A stretch of DNA of 64,000 bases, taken from assembly GCA_047601665.1 (NCBI GenBank), contig JASGIT010000001.1:4402001-4466000 (forward strand). Direction: 5' to 3'. The notes beneath the pieces were generated by a model. That model had not been told where the DNA came from. It saw nothing but the letters and a program-made list of their open reading frames with translations, and ran no database searches. The DNA is from JASGIT01 sp047601665. GTDB taxonomy: Bacteria > Pseudomonadota > Gammaproteobacteria > Burkholderiales > Burkholderiaceae_C. Each line of letters opens with the position of its first letter. The first letter of the stretch is position 1. The position numbers were made by a program, and so were the translations under genes. Below are positions 44,593-53,274 of this stretch, piece after piece.

Positions 44593-45579
44593 TCATCCGC
44601 GCAACAACGACGCACGGAATGCCGATCGCAGCGTGCGCACCGTTGCCCTTCTGGAACTGTCTACGTGGCGCGTCAGCATCGCAACCTTGGCCGTCGGAAG
44701 AGCGGGCAGCCCCAGGACATCCCCCACCTCGATAAGTCCCGTTGGCGCGAGGCGCCGCGGAAGTGGTAGCACACCGATACCCGCTGCCGCAGCAGAGATC
44801 GCGGTCGCAACCCCGCCTCCCTTGAACGCGTCAACCCAGCTCACGTTCGAGCGCACCAACAGCTGGATGGCCAGGGCGCGCACCCCACAGGTTTCCACCA
44901 CCGTGATCAACGGCAGGGGCTTCCCAGTGAATTGCGCCTTCGGGCTTGCGAACCATCCGTAAGGGTCTTCGAAGAGCAGATCCCCATTGCGCCGGGCACC
45001 CTGACGGATAAAGACTACATCCAGGCCACCCTGCTCAAAGGCCCTGCGCACCCTGTTCGAGAAATCGACCCTTATCTTCAGCAGCAGGCTAGGGTCGTGC
45101 GCGTTTACGCGGGCGATGATCTCGGGCAATTCAGGCCCGGCAACGTGATCGCTGATCGCAATGTTGAGTTCACGGCCCGGCATCCTCACCGTGTCCCACG
45201 CGCTTTGCTGCGCCGCCAGCAAGGCCTGCGCATGTGGAAAAAAGGCTTCGCCCTCCGTGGACAGCCGAACATGGCGGGGCGTCCGGTCGAGCAGTCGCTT
45301 GCCCATCATGGTCTCCAGCCTGCGAACCTTGAGGCTCACTCCGGTTTGCGTCATGCCCAACGCATCGGAAGCGAGTGTGAAGCTGTGCAGTTCGGCCACC
45401 ATTACGAAGGCCTCCACAGCGGCGAGATGACGACGGCCAATGAGGACGTTTGACGCGCATGCGCCACACCGCGAAGCGCTATAACTGTTTCCAAGAACAG
45501 AAGCAAGCGAAATTCTTTGCTCAATCACCACGTAAATGCCATACTTCTGCCCGAATCCCCAGTCACGAATAGTTTTCAT
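44593..45579 (-). CDS. LysR family transcriptional regulator
   Basis: The open frame gives up to 328 aa. The helix-turn-helix RRHLAAVEAFVMVAELHSFTLASDALGMTQTGVSLKVRRLE starts only near residue 49, so the true start is uncertain: ATG 45579 lies inside a Fur box, and no ATG, GTG or TTG sits at the usual place just before the helix (an ATT at 45441 would fit). The C-terminal effector domain (GRELNIAISDHVAGPELPEII, VVFIRQGARRNGDLLFEDPYGWFAS) is complete. It faces the locus B sigma factor gene and may control it or an amino acid or redox response. The 5' part of this gene is what is duplicated at 53087. Confidence 0.78.
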   Translation of the reverse strand: MKTIRDWGFGQKYGIYVVIEQRISLASVLGNSYSASRCGACASNVLIGRRHLAAVEAFVMVAELHSFTLASDALGMTQTGVSLKVRRLETMMGKRLLDRTPRHVRLSTEGEAFFPHAQALLAAQQSAWDTVRMPGRELNIAISDHVAGPELPEIIARVNAHDPSLLLKIRVDFSNRVRRAFEQGGLDVVFIRQGARRNGDLLFEDPYGWFASPKAQFTGKPLPLITVVETCGVRALAIQLLVRSNVSWVDAFKGGGVATAISAAAAGIGVLPLPRRLAPTGLIEVGDVLGLPALPTAKVAMLTRHVDSSRRATVRTLRSAFRASLLRG

Positions 45580-45583
45580 TCGT
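45565..45583. promoter_or_regulatory. Probable Fur box upstream of locus B sigma factor
   Basis: ACGAAT-AGTTTTC-ATTCGT, perfect 6-bp arms, 54 bp before the ATG. The same position in locus C carries GAGAATAGTTTTCATTCGT. Confidence 0.65.
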
Positions 45584-45637
45584 ATTTTTTATCTATCGTC
45601 CCGCACATGTGCTTGGGGCAGGTGAACAGGCCCGGCC

Positions 45638-46219
45638 ATGAGCGTCCCGGAGTACGCGTATCCGCCCATCGAACACCTATACGACCACCATCACGCGTGG
45701 TTGCAGGGGTGGCTGCGCCGCCGTCTGGGCAACGCAGCCGATGCGGCCGATCTGGCGCACGACGCCTTTGTTCTCCTGATTGCCAGGCCGCGCCGCTTCG
45801 ATAGCGCCCCCGAAGCGCGGGGTTACCTGCGCAGCATGGCCAACGGCCTGTGCGTGGACCTCCAGCGCCGCCGCGCCATCGAGCAGGCCTGGCTCGATGC
45901 GCTCGCCGCTCAGCCCGAGGCCCTGGCGCCCTCGGCCGAGCACCAGGCGATGGTGCTCGAAGCCTTGCATGAAATCGACACCATGCTGCGCAGCCTGCCG
46001 CCCAAGGCGACCCGCGCATTCATGATGGCCGTGGCCGGCGACATGACGCACAAGGAAGTGGCCGCTGCGCTCGGCGTGACTACCCGCACCGTCACCACCT
46101 ACATTGGCCAGGCCATGCTCCACTGCCTGCGCCTCGAAGCGCGGCAGGTGGCGCAAGAGCCGGGCCAAGGCGCTCAGGCCCAGGCCGCCGCCACGCCCGG
46201 ACGCCAGCCCGCTTCCTGA
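45638..46219 (+). CDS. FecI-like ECF sigma factor (locus B)
   Basis: 193 aa from ATG 45638 (MSVPEYAYPPIEHLYDHHHAWLQGWL). Region 2 WLRRRLGNAADAADLAHDAFVLLI and region 4 SLPPKATRAFMMAVAGDMTHKEVAAALGVTTRTVTTYIGQAM are clear. Compared with locus C, the recognition helix differs strongly (GVTTRTVTTYIGQ against GVSDRMVRKYVAQ), so the two factors probably use different promoters. A Q/A-rich tail follows. The fecR-like gene starts at GTG 46245, 25 bp on. Expected to act on the receptor operon directly downstream. Confidence 0.92.
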   Translation: MSVPEYAYPPIEHLYDHHHAWLQGWLRRRLGNAADAADLAHDAFVLLIARPRRFDSAPEARGYLRSMANGLCVDLQRRRAIEQAWLDALAAQPEALAPSAEHQAMVLEALHEIDTMLRSLPPKATRAFMMAVAGDMTHKEVAAALGVTTRTVTTYIGQAMLHCLRLEARQVAQEPGQGAQAQAAATPGRQPAS

Positions 46220-46244
46220 CGGTGCCGTCAGTACATGGGTAGCC

Positions 46245-47270
46245 GTGAGAAACCCCGAAATCGCCTTTACGCCACCGTCCGAGCCCTCCCACGGGGTGCT
46301 GGAGCAGGCCGCCGAGTGGTTCGCGCTGCTGGACTCCGGCGAGGCCGGCGCCGCTGACCGCAGCCAGTGGGAAGCCTGGCTGGCTGCATCAAGCGAGCAC
46401 CGCGTGGCATGGAGCTACGTCGAGCGCATCAGCCACCGCTTCGACCCCATCAAGGACAGCCCCGAGCGCAACACCGCCATCAACGCCTACCAGCAAGCCA
46501 CCGAAGGCGGGCTGCGGCGCCGGCAGGGCCTGCTGAGCCTCGCCGCCCTGGCCGGTACCGGCCTGCTGGGGTGGGCCGGCTGGCGCTACACCCCGCTGCC
46601 CGGCATGGCCCTGGCGTGGATGTCCGACTACCACACCGGCACCGGCGAAGTGCGCGAAGTCGCGCTGACCGACGGCACCCGGGTCTGGCTCAACGCCGCC
46701 AGCGCCTTCAATGCCGACTACCGGGACGATCTGCGCCGCGTGCGCCTGGTGATGGGCGAAATCCTGATCCAGACCGCAGCCGACGCAAGCGGGCGGCCCT
46801 TCGTCGTCGATACCCCGCAGGGGCGGCTGCGCGCCCTCGGCACCCGGTTCGCTGTGCGGCTCGATGAAGGCGAAACCCTGGCGGCCGTCTACAACGGCGC
46901 CGTCGAGGTTCGCACCGCCGGCACGGGCGCCACCGCCGTCATCCGCAAGGGCGAGCAGACCCGCTTCACCGGCGCGTCGCTGGCGGACATCGAGCCCGCC
47001 GACCCGGCCCGCGAAGCCTGGACGCGCGGCCTGCTTGTGGCCCGCAACATCCCGCTGTCCGAGGTGGTGAACGAACTGCGGCGCTACTACCGAGGCCATC
47101 TGGGCCTGGCGCCAGAAGTGGCCGAGCTGCGCGTTTTCGGCGGCTACCCCGTGAACGACCCCGACCGGGCGCTGGCCATGCTCGAATCCGTCATGCCCAT
47201 CCGCGTGCAGCGCCGCACGTCGTGGTGGGTCAGTATCGAGCCCAGGGACAAGGCCGCCACCGGCCGCTGA
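46245..47270 (+). CDS. FecR-like signal transducer (locus B)
   Basis: About 341 aa from GTG 46245 (RNPEIAFTPPSEPSHGVLEQ). The cytoplasmic anti-sigma part is VLEQAAEWFALLDSGEAGAADRSQWEAWLAASSEHRVAW, the membrane segment SLAALAGTGLLGWAGWRY (about residue 100-118), and the periplasmic FecR domain DYHTGTGEVREVALTDGTRVWLNAASAFNADY through RPFVVDTPQGRLRALGTRFAVR. It is nearly identical to its locus C partner over long stretches (about 46530-46830 against 54160-54460), which points to recent duplication or gene conversion. Confidence 0.92.
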   Translation: MRNPEIAFTPPSEPSHGVLEQAAEWFALLDSGEAGAADRSQWEAWLAASSEHRVAWSYVERISHRFDPIKDSPERNTAINAYQQATEGGLRRRQGLLSLAALAGTGLLGWAGWRYTPLPGMALAWMSDYHTGTGEVREVALTDGTRVWLNAASAFNADYRDDLRRVRLVMGEILIQTAADASGRPFVVDTPQGRLRALGTRFAVRLDEGETLAAVYNGAVEVRTAGTGATAVIRKGEQTRFTGASLADIEPADPAREAWTRGLLVARNIPLSEVVNELRRYYRGHLGLAPEVAELRVFGGYPVNDPDRALAMLESVMPIRVQRRTSWWVSIEPRDKAATGR

Positions 47271-47659
47271 ATCCGCGCCGAGTGCTTGCAGCCCCAGCGC
47301 TGCCTTCGTCTTTCCTTCTTTTTTTCTTCGAGCCATCCTAGCTTCGGTTGCCGCGCCAGCGCTGGTTTGATGCGGCCGGGAAGCTCGTTGGAACTATTTT
47401 CGGGAAAATTTTCTACCTTTTGGCCTCTCGTTCGATAAGCAAGGTGAGAGACCACTAAATGCGTTCACAACCAAGCCTGGGGCAACGCCGAAGCGCGAGG
47501 CTCCCAGCGTGCTCCCCGCGTCTGCGGGGCTGCCATCGGTCGTGAGTCGTCACCCATCGCCTGCGCAAGCCGCAGGGCGATCCGGCGGGAGTTCCGGGGC
47601 AGGCAACGTGGTTGAAATCCGTTTCGCCAATCACTTTGCAAGAGGGAACTACGCCAGCC
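47271..47659 (+). promoter_or_regulatory. Receptor promoter region of locus B
   Basis: About 390 bp without a supported gene. A T-rich stretch (47310-47330) is followed near 47400-47470 by a segment alignable with 55000-55070 of locus C (GCCTCTC.TTCGATAA, GAGA-CACT, TTCACAACC). Being conserved between copies and just upstream of the receptor gene, it probably holds the ECF sigma promoter; I cannot place the -35 and -10 with confidence. Confidence 0.45.
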
Positions 47660-50209
47660 ATGTCCAATTCGTCGACTCACACATCCCGCTCCGCTCACGC
47701 GGTGGCGCGCATGAAGCTGCGCCCCACGGTGCTGGCGGCAGCCGTTCATCTGGCCTTGGCCGGTGGTCTGGCAGCTTGGCAGCCGGCCGCGTATGCGCAA
47801 GTACCCGGCGCAGCCGCCGCGCAGCAGGCGCCCGCCACGAACACCTGGAACATTCCGGCCGGGCCTCTCGATGCGGCGCTGGCGCGCTTCGTCACCGAGT
47901 CAGGCGTGCCGCTGGCCGCCACACCCATGCTGGTACAGGGCAAGCAGAGCCCCGGCGTGCGCGGCAGCTACAGCGCACAGGCCGCACTGAACGTGCTGTT
48001 GTCCGGGACGGGGCTGGAGGCCGAGGGGAACGCGCAGGGGGGATATCGTCTGCGCGTGGCTGCAACGGCCGGTCCAACGACTCGGGTGACGGAACCAAGT
48101 GTGGTTAAGTCCTCCGCCAAAATCACGACGTTACCCGAAGTGAAGGTGACGGCCACGGCCGAGCGCAGTGATATGACAGAAGGCACACGCTCCTACGCCG
48201 CCAAAGCCATTTCTATCGGCAAAGGCGGCGTGAGGTCCCTGCGGGAAGTACCCCAAACCGTGTCCGTGGTCACGCGCCAGCAGATCGAAGACCAGAACCT
48301 GCTGACTGTCGCCGATGCGCTGGATCACGTCACCGGGGTGTATTCCGCGAATACCTTCTCGAACAATGTCGAAAGCTCCCAATACTTTTCACGGGGCTAC
48401 GACCTGGCCTACAGCTATGACGACCTTCCGAGCATGGCCAGTGCCGCGTTCCAGACCAGCGGGGTCGATGACACCGCCACGCTGGACCACATCGAAGTGC
48501 TGCGCGGGCCTGCTGCACTGCTGCGCGACGTTGGGGGAGGTGCAATGTTCGGAGGCACGATCAATGCGGTGCGCAAAAAGCCGCAGACCGAATTCACCGC
48601 CAGCGGGCAAGTTTCAGCCGGGTCGTGGAACAACTACCGGGGCTGGGTCGATGTCGGCGGCCCGTTGAACGAATCAGGCTCGGTGCGCGCCCGAGGCGTT
48701 CTCTCTGCCGGTGACCGTGACTATTGGTACGGCACCACGGCCCACAAGAAAGACTGGACGGCATACGGCGTCATCGAGGCAGACCTCACACCCGACACCA
48801 AATGGTCCGGTTCGATCACGCATACAGAGGCGAATGCCACGCAGCCTTTGACTAGGAACGTATTGCGGTATCCAGACGGAACCCTGCTCAATCGCGACCG
48901 CACCGCCAACGGAAATGATCCACGGTCGTTTCTCGACACTGAAAATACGGTCGTCTCGACGAAGTTGACCCATAGCTTCGACAGCGGGTGGAAGGCTCAA
49001 GGGAGTTTGATGTACCAGGATTGGAAAGAATCCGCCGACCTCATGCGATGGGACACCACCGTCGACCCCGCAACACAAAAAATAGAATACGAACGGTTCA
49101 AATATGACCCATACAGCGCACGTAACTGGGCGTACGACTTAAACGTTAGCGGACCACTCTCGTTTTTCGGGCAAGAGCACAAATTAACCTTTGGTATAGA
49201 CAACAATCGCGTTCGCTATAAATACAAAAACACCGCATATCAAATCTATAGGGACGAGAACGTCTTCAATCCGGCCATCGACTACTCTTCACCCATAGCC
49301 ACGAGCGACCTGACCGACATTTTATATTCCACTCGTGGCTACTATGCAGTGGGTCAATTCAAAATAGCGTCCCCCTTGACCTTGGTTCTTGGAGCCAGGT
49401 GGACAAGCTTCAAATATGGGGAAGAACTTGAAGATGGCTCAGTTTCTATCTATTCAAAAGTTTCCAACAAAATAACCCCGCATGCGGGCTTGATATGGAA
49501 TTTGGATAAGCAAACGACATTGTACGCAAGCTACGCGGATATCTTCGTGCCTCAAACGAGCAAGGATGCCAACGGAAAATACCTTGATCCACGGGTCGGT
49601 GAGCAATTCGAAATTGGCTTGAAAAAGGAACTGCTGGATGGACGGCTGAACGCGACCGTGGCGCTTTATCGTATCCGTGACAAGAATCGCCCCATTACCG
49701 ACGAAGACCATACTGGATGTGTCAGTTTTGGTTTTGCTGGCTCCTGCTACAAGGCCGCTGGACTGACACAAAGCCAGGGCCTGGATGCGGAAATCAGCGG
49801 CAGCCCAATCCCCGGCCTTCAGGTCATCGCCGGCTACACCTATAACCAGAGCAAGTACTTGGCGGACAGCAATGAGTCCAACATCGGGAAACAGGTGGAA
49901 GGCGCTACGCCACGGCATCTGGCCAAACTGTTTGCGACATACCAGTTTGGCGCGCGTGATTTTGGCGGTGCGCTGGTGGGCTGGCGCATTGGTGGCGGCG
50001 TGACGGCGCAAAGCAAAACCTACGCGAGCGACACCGTCCGGCAAGGTGGATACGCCTTAGTGGATGCTCAAATCGGATATGCGTTCGGTCCCAAGACGTC
50101 GGTCACCTTCAGCGTCAGCAACCTCTTTGATCGCACCTACACCGCGTCGGGCCTGTACATCTGGGGCAGGCCGCGCAGCTTCAATCTGACGTTGCGCCAT
50201 CAGCTCTGA
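47660..50209 (+). CDS. TonB-dependent siderophore receptor with STN domain (locus B)
   Basis: 849 aa from ATG 47660 (MSNSSTHTSRSAHAVARMKL). Signal peptide to about residue 47 (AAWQPAAYAQ), STN domain (WNIPAGPLDAALARFVTESGVPLAATPMLVQGKQSPGVRGSYSA), linker, plug (EVPQTVSVVTRQQIEDQNLLTVADALDHVTGV..HIEVLRGPAALLRD) and barrel ending NLTLRHQL. It resembles FecA/FoxA/FhuE-like receptors that signal through FecR. STN, plug and last 120 residues are close to locus C; the middle of the barrel, coding for ligand-contacting loops, differs and is A/T-richer (about 49070-49480). Confidence 0.93.
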   Translation: MSNSSTHTSRSAHAVARMKLRPTVLAAAVHLALAGGLAAWQPAAYAQVPGAAAAQQAPATNTWNIPAGPLDAALARFVTESGVPLAATPMLVQGKQSPGVRGSYSAQAALNVLLSGTGLEAEGNAQGGYRLRVAATAGPTTRVTEPSVVKSSAKITTLPEVKVTATAERSDMTEGTRSYAAKAISIGKGGVRSLREVPQTVSVVTRQQIEDQNLLTVADALDHVTGVYSANTFSNNVESSQYFSRGYDLAYSYDDLPSMASAAFQTSGVDDTATLDHIEVLRGPAALLRDVGGGAMFGGTINAVRKKPQTEFTASGQVSAGSWNNYRGWVDVGGPLNESGSVRARGVLSAGDRDYWYGTTAHKKDWTAYGVIEADLTPDTKWSGSITHTEANATQPLTRNVLRYPDGTLLNRDRTANGNDPRSFLDTENTVVSTKLTHSFDSGWKAQGSLMYQDWKESADLMRWDTTVDPATQKIEYERFKYDPYSARNWAYDLNVSGPLSFFGQEHKLTFGIDNNRVRYKYKNTAYQIYRDENVFNPAIDYSSPIATSDLTDILYSTRGYYAVGQFKIASPLTLVLGARWTSFKYGEELEDGSVSIYSKVSNKITPHAGLIWNLDKQTTLYASYADIFVPQTSKDANGKYLDPRVGEQFEIGLKKELLDGRLNATVALYRIRDKNRPITDEDHTGCVSFGFAGSCYKAAGLTQSQGLDAEISGSPIPGLQVIAGYTYNQSKYLADSNESNIGKQVEGATPRHLAKLFATYQFGARDFGGALVGWRIGGGVTAQSKTYASDTVRQGGYALVDAQIGYAFGPKTSVTFSVSNLFDRTYTASGLYIWGRPRSFNLTLRHQL

Positions 50210-50211
50210 AA

Positions 50212-51396
50212 ATGAGCCCGAGGGACCTGAAGTACTGGCGTACGGCGCATACGTGGAGCAGCCTGGTCTGCACGCTCTTTCTGCTAGTGCTGTGCCTGAC
50301 CGGCTTACCGTTGATCTTTTCCGAGGAGATCGACGGCTGGCTGGACGGCCCCGAGGCCGTGCGGTTCCCATTTGGCGGCGCTCCACTGGACGCCGGCCGG
50401 CATGTGGTGGCGGCGCTGGCTCTTCATGGCGATGAAGTGGCCGGCTCACTCGGTTTCTCCGAAGACCGCACCGCCGCCCACGTCGTTACCTACCGCACCC
50501 GCGAGGGGTTCGAACGGTTCCGCGCGGGCCAGCGGGCCATTCCCGGCGAACTGCACGTCACCAGTTTCAACCGTTTCACTGGCGCGGTGCTGCGCACCAC
50601 CTCCGCAGGGTTGGAGCGTCCAGGCATTGGCCGGCAGGTGATGGATCTCATCCACGGCCTGCACACCGACTGGTTCCTGGGTCTCGCGGGCAGCCTGTTC
50701 TTCGCCTTCATGGGCCTGCTGTTCGTGCTGGCCACGGTCTCGGGCATGGTGCTCTATGGTCCCTACATGAGCAGGCGCCCCTTCGGCGCGGTGCGCGCGG
50801 ACCGCTCGCCGCGCTTGAAGTGGCTGGACCTGCACAACCTGCTGGGCATCGTCACGGTAGCGTGGGTGCTCGTGGTGGGAGTTACAGGCGTCATCAACGA
50901 TCTCGACAGGATGTTGTTCCGGATGTGGGACGCGGGTTCCTACAAGCCGCTGCGGCAGAAGTACGCGGGGGAGGCGCTGGTGGAAGCGCCAACAGCGTCG
51001 TGGCAAGCGGCGATCGATGCTGGCCGGCGCGCGCAGCCCGATCTGGACGTGGACCGTATCGTGCCGCCGGGCGCGTTCAGCCCCGCGCACTTCCTGCTGG
51101 AGGGGCGCGGTATCACGCCATTGACGGCAAAGCTGCATTACGCGGTGCTGGTGGATGCACGCACGGGCCAGGTGACGGACGTGGTCACGGTACCCTGGTA
51201 CATCAAGGTGCTGCTGCTGGCGCGCCCGCTGCACTTCGGCGACTACGGCGGCCTGCCGATGAAGGTTCTCTGGGCGCTGCTGGACATGGTGACGATCATC
51301 GTGCTGGCCAGTGGCCTGTACCTCTGGCTGGCGCGGCGGCGCGCGCGTGAACGCGCGGCCAGCGAGGCGCTGGCGGCACAGGAGGTGCGGGCGTGA
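50212..51396 (+). CDS. PepSY-associated TM protein (locus B)
   Basis: 394 aa starting 2 bp after the receptor stop. Four membrane segments: WSSLVCTLFLLVLCLTGLPLIF, LFFAFMGLLFVLATVSGMVLY, LLGIVTVAWVLVVGVTGVI and WALLDMVTIIVLASGLYLWLA; conserved histidine motifs AHTWSSL, GLHTDWFLG, WLDLHNLLG and RPLHFGDYGG. As in locus A it lies directly behind the receptor and is presumably an inner-membrane reductase or iron-release partner. Its stop overlaps the start of the 61-aa gene (GTGA). Confidence 0.9.
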   Translation: MSPRDLKYWRTAHTWSSLVCTLFLLVLCLTGLPLIFSEEIDGWLDGPEAVRFPFGGAPLDAGRHVVAALALHGDEVAGSLGFSEDRTAAHVVTYRTREGFERFRAGQRAIPGELHVTSFNRFTGAVLRTTSAGLERPGIGRQVMDLIHGLHTDWFLGLAGSLFFAFMGLLFVLATVSGMVLYGPYMSRRPFGAVRADRSPRLKWLDLHNLLGIVTVAWVLVVGVTGVINDLDRMLFRMWDAGSYKPLRQKYAGEALVEAPTASWQAAIDAGRRAQPDLDVDRIVPPGAFSPAHFLLEGRGITPLTAKLHYAVLVDARTGQVTDVVTVPWYIKVLLLARPLHFGDYGGLPMKVLWALLDMVTIIVLASGLYLWLARRRARERAASEALAAQEVRA

Positions 51397-51578
51397 CGGG
51401 CACGTTCTGGCGCGTCTGGCGCTGGCCGACGGCGCTGGCGCTATTGACGGTGGTGGGGCTGGTGTCCGCCCTGGTAGGCGATGCGCTCTGGGCCAGCGCG
51501 CTTTCGTGGCTGGGATTGGGCTCGCCGCTGGGCGTTGCGCTCTGGAATTGGTCTGCGCATCGGCGGGCCGGGCGATGA
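51393..51578 (+). CDS. 61-aa membrane protein accompanying PepSY protein
   Basis: GTG start at 51393 inside the PepSY stop (GTGA). The sequence begins TGTFWRVWRWPTALALLTVVG and has two hydrophobic spans (ALALLTVVGLVSALV and LSWLGLGSPLGVALWNW) with a basic end (HRRAGR). Equivalent genes lie at 34514 and 58929. Its own stop is overlapped by the start of the 15-codon mini-ORF. Function unknown; a small partner of the PepSY protein is likely. Confidence 0.75.
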   Translation: MTGTFWRVWRWPTALALLTVVGLVSALVGDALWASALSWLGLGSPLGVALWNWSAHRRAGR

Positions 51579-51622
51579 CTGTTTCGCTGTTCTCTGGAGC
51601 CTTCACGGAGGATCGGCGATGA
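51575..51622 (+). CDS. 15-codon mini-ORF linking membrane gene to Fur-like gene
   Basis: MTVSLFSGAFTEDRR. ATG overlaps the preceding TGA (ATGA) and its TGA overlaps the following ATG at 51619 (ATGA). The other copy reads MIVSLFSGTFVEDRR at 59111. It contains the GGAGG of the next gene, so translation through it may couple the membrane gene to the regulator. Whether a peptide accumulates is unknown. Confidence 0.4.
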   Translation: MTVSLFSGAFTEDRR

Positions 51623-51975
51623 AGGATGCGAACGTGATCACGCGCCTCAAAAGCGCGAGGCTGCGCCTGAGCATCACGCGCATCGCGGCGTGATGCAGAT
51701 GCTGCAAGTCGCCGAGCCCGAGCCGCTGGGCGCCGAGGACGTGTACCGGCGCATGAGCGAGCGCGGCACGCGCACTAGTTTGGGCACGGTGTACCGGACC
51801 ATGAAGGACTTGGAGGCGCACGGCCTGCTGCTGCGCGAATGGAGCCGCCATCGCAGGCGGTTTACCGCATCAAGCCCTCGGCGTTCGATGCGCACCGCTT
51901 GCGGCTGGTCACCTTGGAGCGGATGGCACACGCACAGGGGCTGTCGCTGGCCGGCAAGGCCGTGGCGATTCCGTG
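51619..51975 (+). pseudogene. Fur-like regulator, broken copy (locus B)
   Basis: Matches the intact gene at 59155, but small insertions near 51670-51690 shift the frame after KSARLRLSITRIAA, another one-base loss lies near 51850, and about 54 bp that encode CQDCGHSVAFSYGALLTA are deleted. Remaining pieces include EPEPLGAEDVYRRMSERGTRTSLGTVYRTM and YRIKPSAFDAHRLRLV. The lost segment holds the only visible CxxC zinc site. The gene runs directly into a broken LysR gene. Confidence 0.85.
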
Positions 51976-52865
51976 TCCATCTCCACTACTTCCGCGCCGT
52001 GCCCGAGGAACAGAACTTCCATCGCGCGGCTGAGCGCATCCCGGTGGATCTCTCTGCTCTATCGCGCCCGGTGGGTGAACTGGAGGACCATGTGGGCGTG
52101 GAACTGCTGGTGCGCTCGCTGGCGAGCACGCGCATCACCCCGGCCGGCGCTCAGATGCGCTACAGCGTTCGCGGCATCTTCGACGCCATCGAGCAGGCCA
52201 CGCGGGCGGCGCGCGAGGTCGATGGGCGCGAGCGCCCGCCGCTGCGCATCGGCATCGCAGATGGATTAATCCAGCCCATGTTCACGCAGTGCCCCGGCCC
52301 TGTGGCGCGAGGCGATGCCGGAGATCGGGCTGGAGCTGGCTGAACTGCGCGCCTTGCAGATGGCCGACGCGCTGCGGCGCGAGGAGATCGACGTGGCGTT
52401 CACTTTCAGCCTGTGCGCCGCCGAGGGATTGGTCCAGGAGCCGGCCTCGTACAGCCTGCTGGTGCTGATGCCGGCGGGCACGCGCTGGCGGACCGAGCGG
52501 CGCTGGCCCTGGCGGACGTGATCCGGCAACCGCTCATCGTCTGCGACCCGGAGTACGAGCCGGGCGTGCACCACCAGGTTGACCGGCTGCTGCGCCAGAG
52601 CGCCAAGGGCGCCGAACTCTCCAGAGCCGGCAAGGCCGGCAGCCTGGCCCGCTTCCTTATGTGCAGATCGGCACGGGCTACGCATCAGCCTGGTGGACAT
52701 GGGGCACATACAGTCGATGGCGCCGCTCGACCTAGCGATGGTGCCTCTGGCCGAGCCAGCGGCCGAATTGGTCACCCACATGGTGTGGAGGGTACCCAAG
52801 GACGGCCGCCGCTGCACGCCTCGGTGCTCGTCGAGCACCTGCGGGCGGTACGGGCCACATCGACG
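51973..52865 (+). pseudogene. LysR family regulator, multiply frameshifted
   Basis: Fragments in three frames together trace a LysR protein: HLHYFRAVPEEQNFHRAAERI, VDLSALSRPVGELEDHVGVELLVRS and ITPAGAQMRYSVRGIFDAIEQA (DNA-binding part), LRIGIADGLIQP, LELAELRALQMADALRREEIDVAFTF, DVIRQPLIVCDPEYEPGVHHQVDRLL, LDLAMVPLAEPAAELVTHMVWRV and VLVEHLRAV (effector domain). At least three frame changes make it non-functional. It is not close to the LysR gene at 44593. Its start is joined to the truncated end of the Fur-like gene, marking a deletion or recombination joint. Confidence 0.8.
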
Positions 52866-52911
52866 CCCAAGGCGCCGTAGTAGGCGCTACCACCAGCCCA
52901 TCCAGCCTGCC

Positions 52912-53067
52912 AACGACCGTTTTGCGATGCTCGACGACGGCATGGGCTTTAGCCTAGTGCCTTGGACGCCTGTGATGGAGCGGTGCCTAGGCCAGCAGCT
53001 ATCCGTCACGATGCAAGGAAGCACTGTGTCTTGGCAGATCGGGCGCCAGCGCGGCCCGGGTATCTGA
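52912..53067 (+). pseudogene. C-terminal remnant of a DUF3363-type conjugative relaxase
   Basis: About 50 codons, NDRFAMLDDGMGFSLVPW, then RCLGQQLSVTMQGS and WQIGRQRGPG to the stop. From memory this matches the extreme C-terminus of VirD2-like relaxases with a DUF3363 domain, found on integrative and conjugative elements. No start or catalytic domain remains. It ends 20 bp before the second cassette copy begins, suggesting the two iron cassettes were once separated by, or carried on, a mobile element. Confidence 0.6.
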
Positions 53068-53202
53068 CAACGTCGCTGGAGGCGCATTTGACGCGCCAGC
53101 GCCACACCGCGAGGCGCCATAGCTGTTTCTAAGAGCAGAAGCAAGCGAAATTCGTTGCTCGATCACCACGGTAATGCCATACTTTCGCTTGAGTCAGAAG
53201 GC

Positions 53203-53221
53203 GAGAATAGTTTTCATTCGT
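53203..53221. promoter_or_regulatory. Probable Fur box upstream of locus C sigma factor
   Basis: GAGAATAGTTTTCATTCGT, the counterpart of 45565-45583, 53 bp before the ATG at 53275. Confidence 0.62.
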
Positions 53222-53274
53222 ATTTATATCCTCCCGTCCGCCGCATTTATTTGGGGCAGGTGAACAGCCCGGCA

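Larger units (their letters stand above)
45449..51975 (+). repeat. Duplicated iron-uptake cassette, copy 1 (locus B)
   Basis: This stretch and 53087-59592 align over their whole length: same promoter region, sigma factor, FecR, receptor, PepSY, 61-aa membrane gene, 15-codon mini-ORF and Fur-like gene, in the same order, spacing and overlaps. Both copies begin with TTTGACGCG at the left edge. The middle of the receptor genes and the Fur-like genes differ most. In copy 1 the Fur-like gene is broken. Confidence 0.88.
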
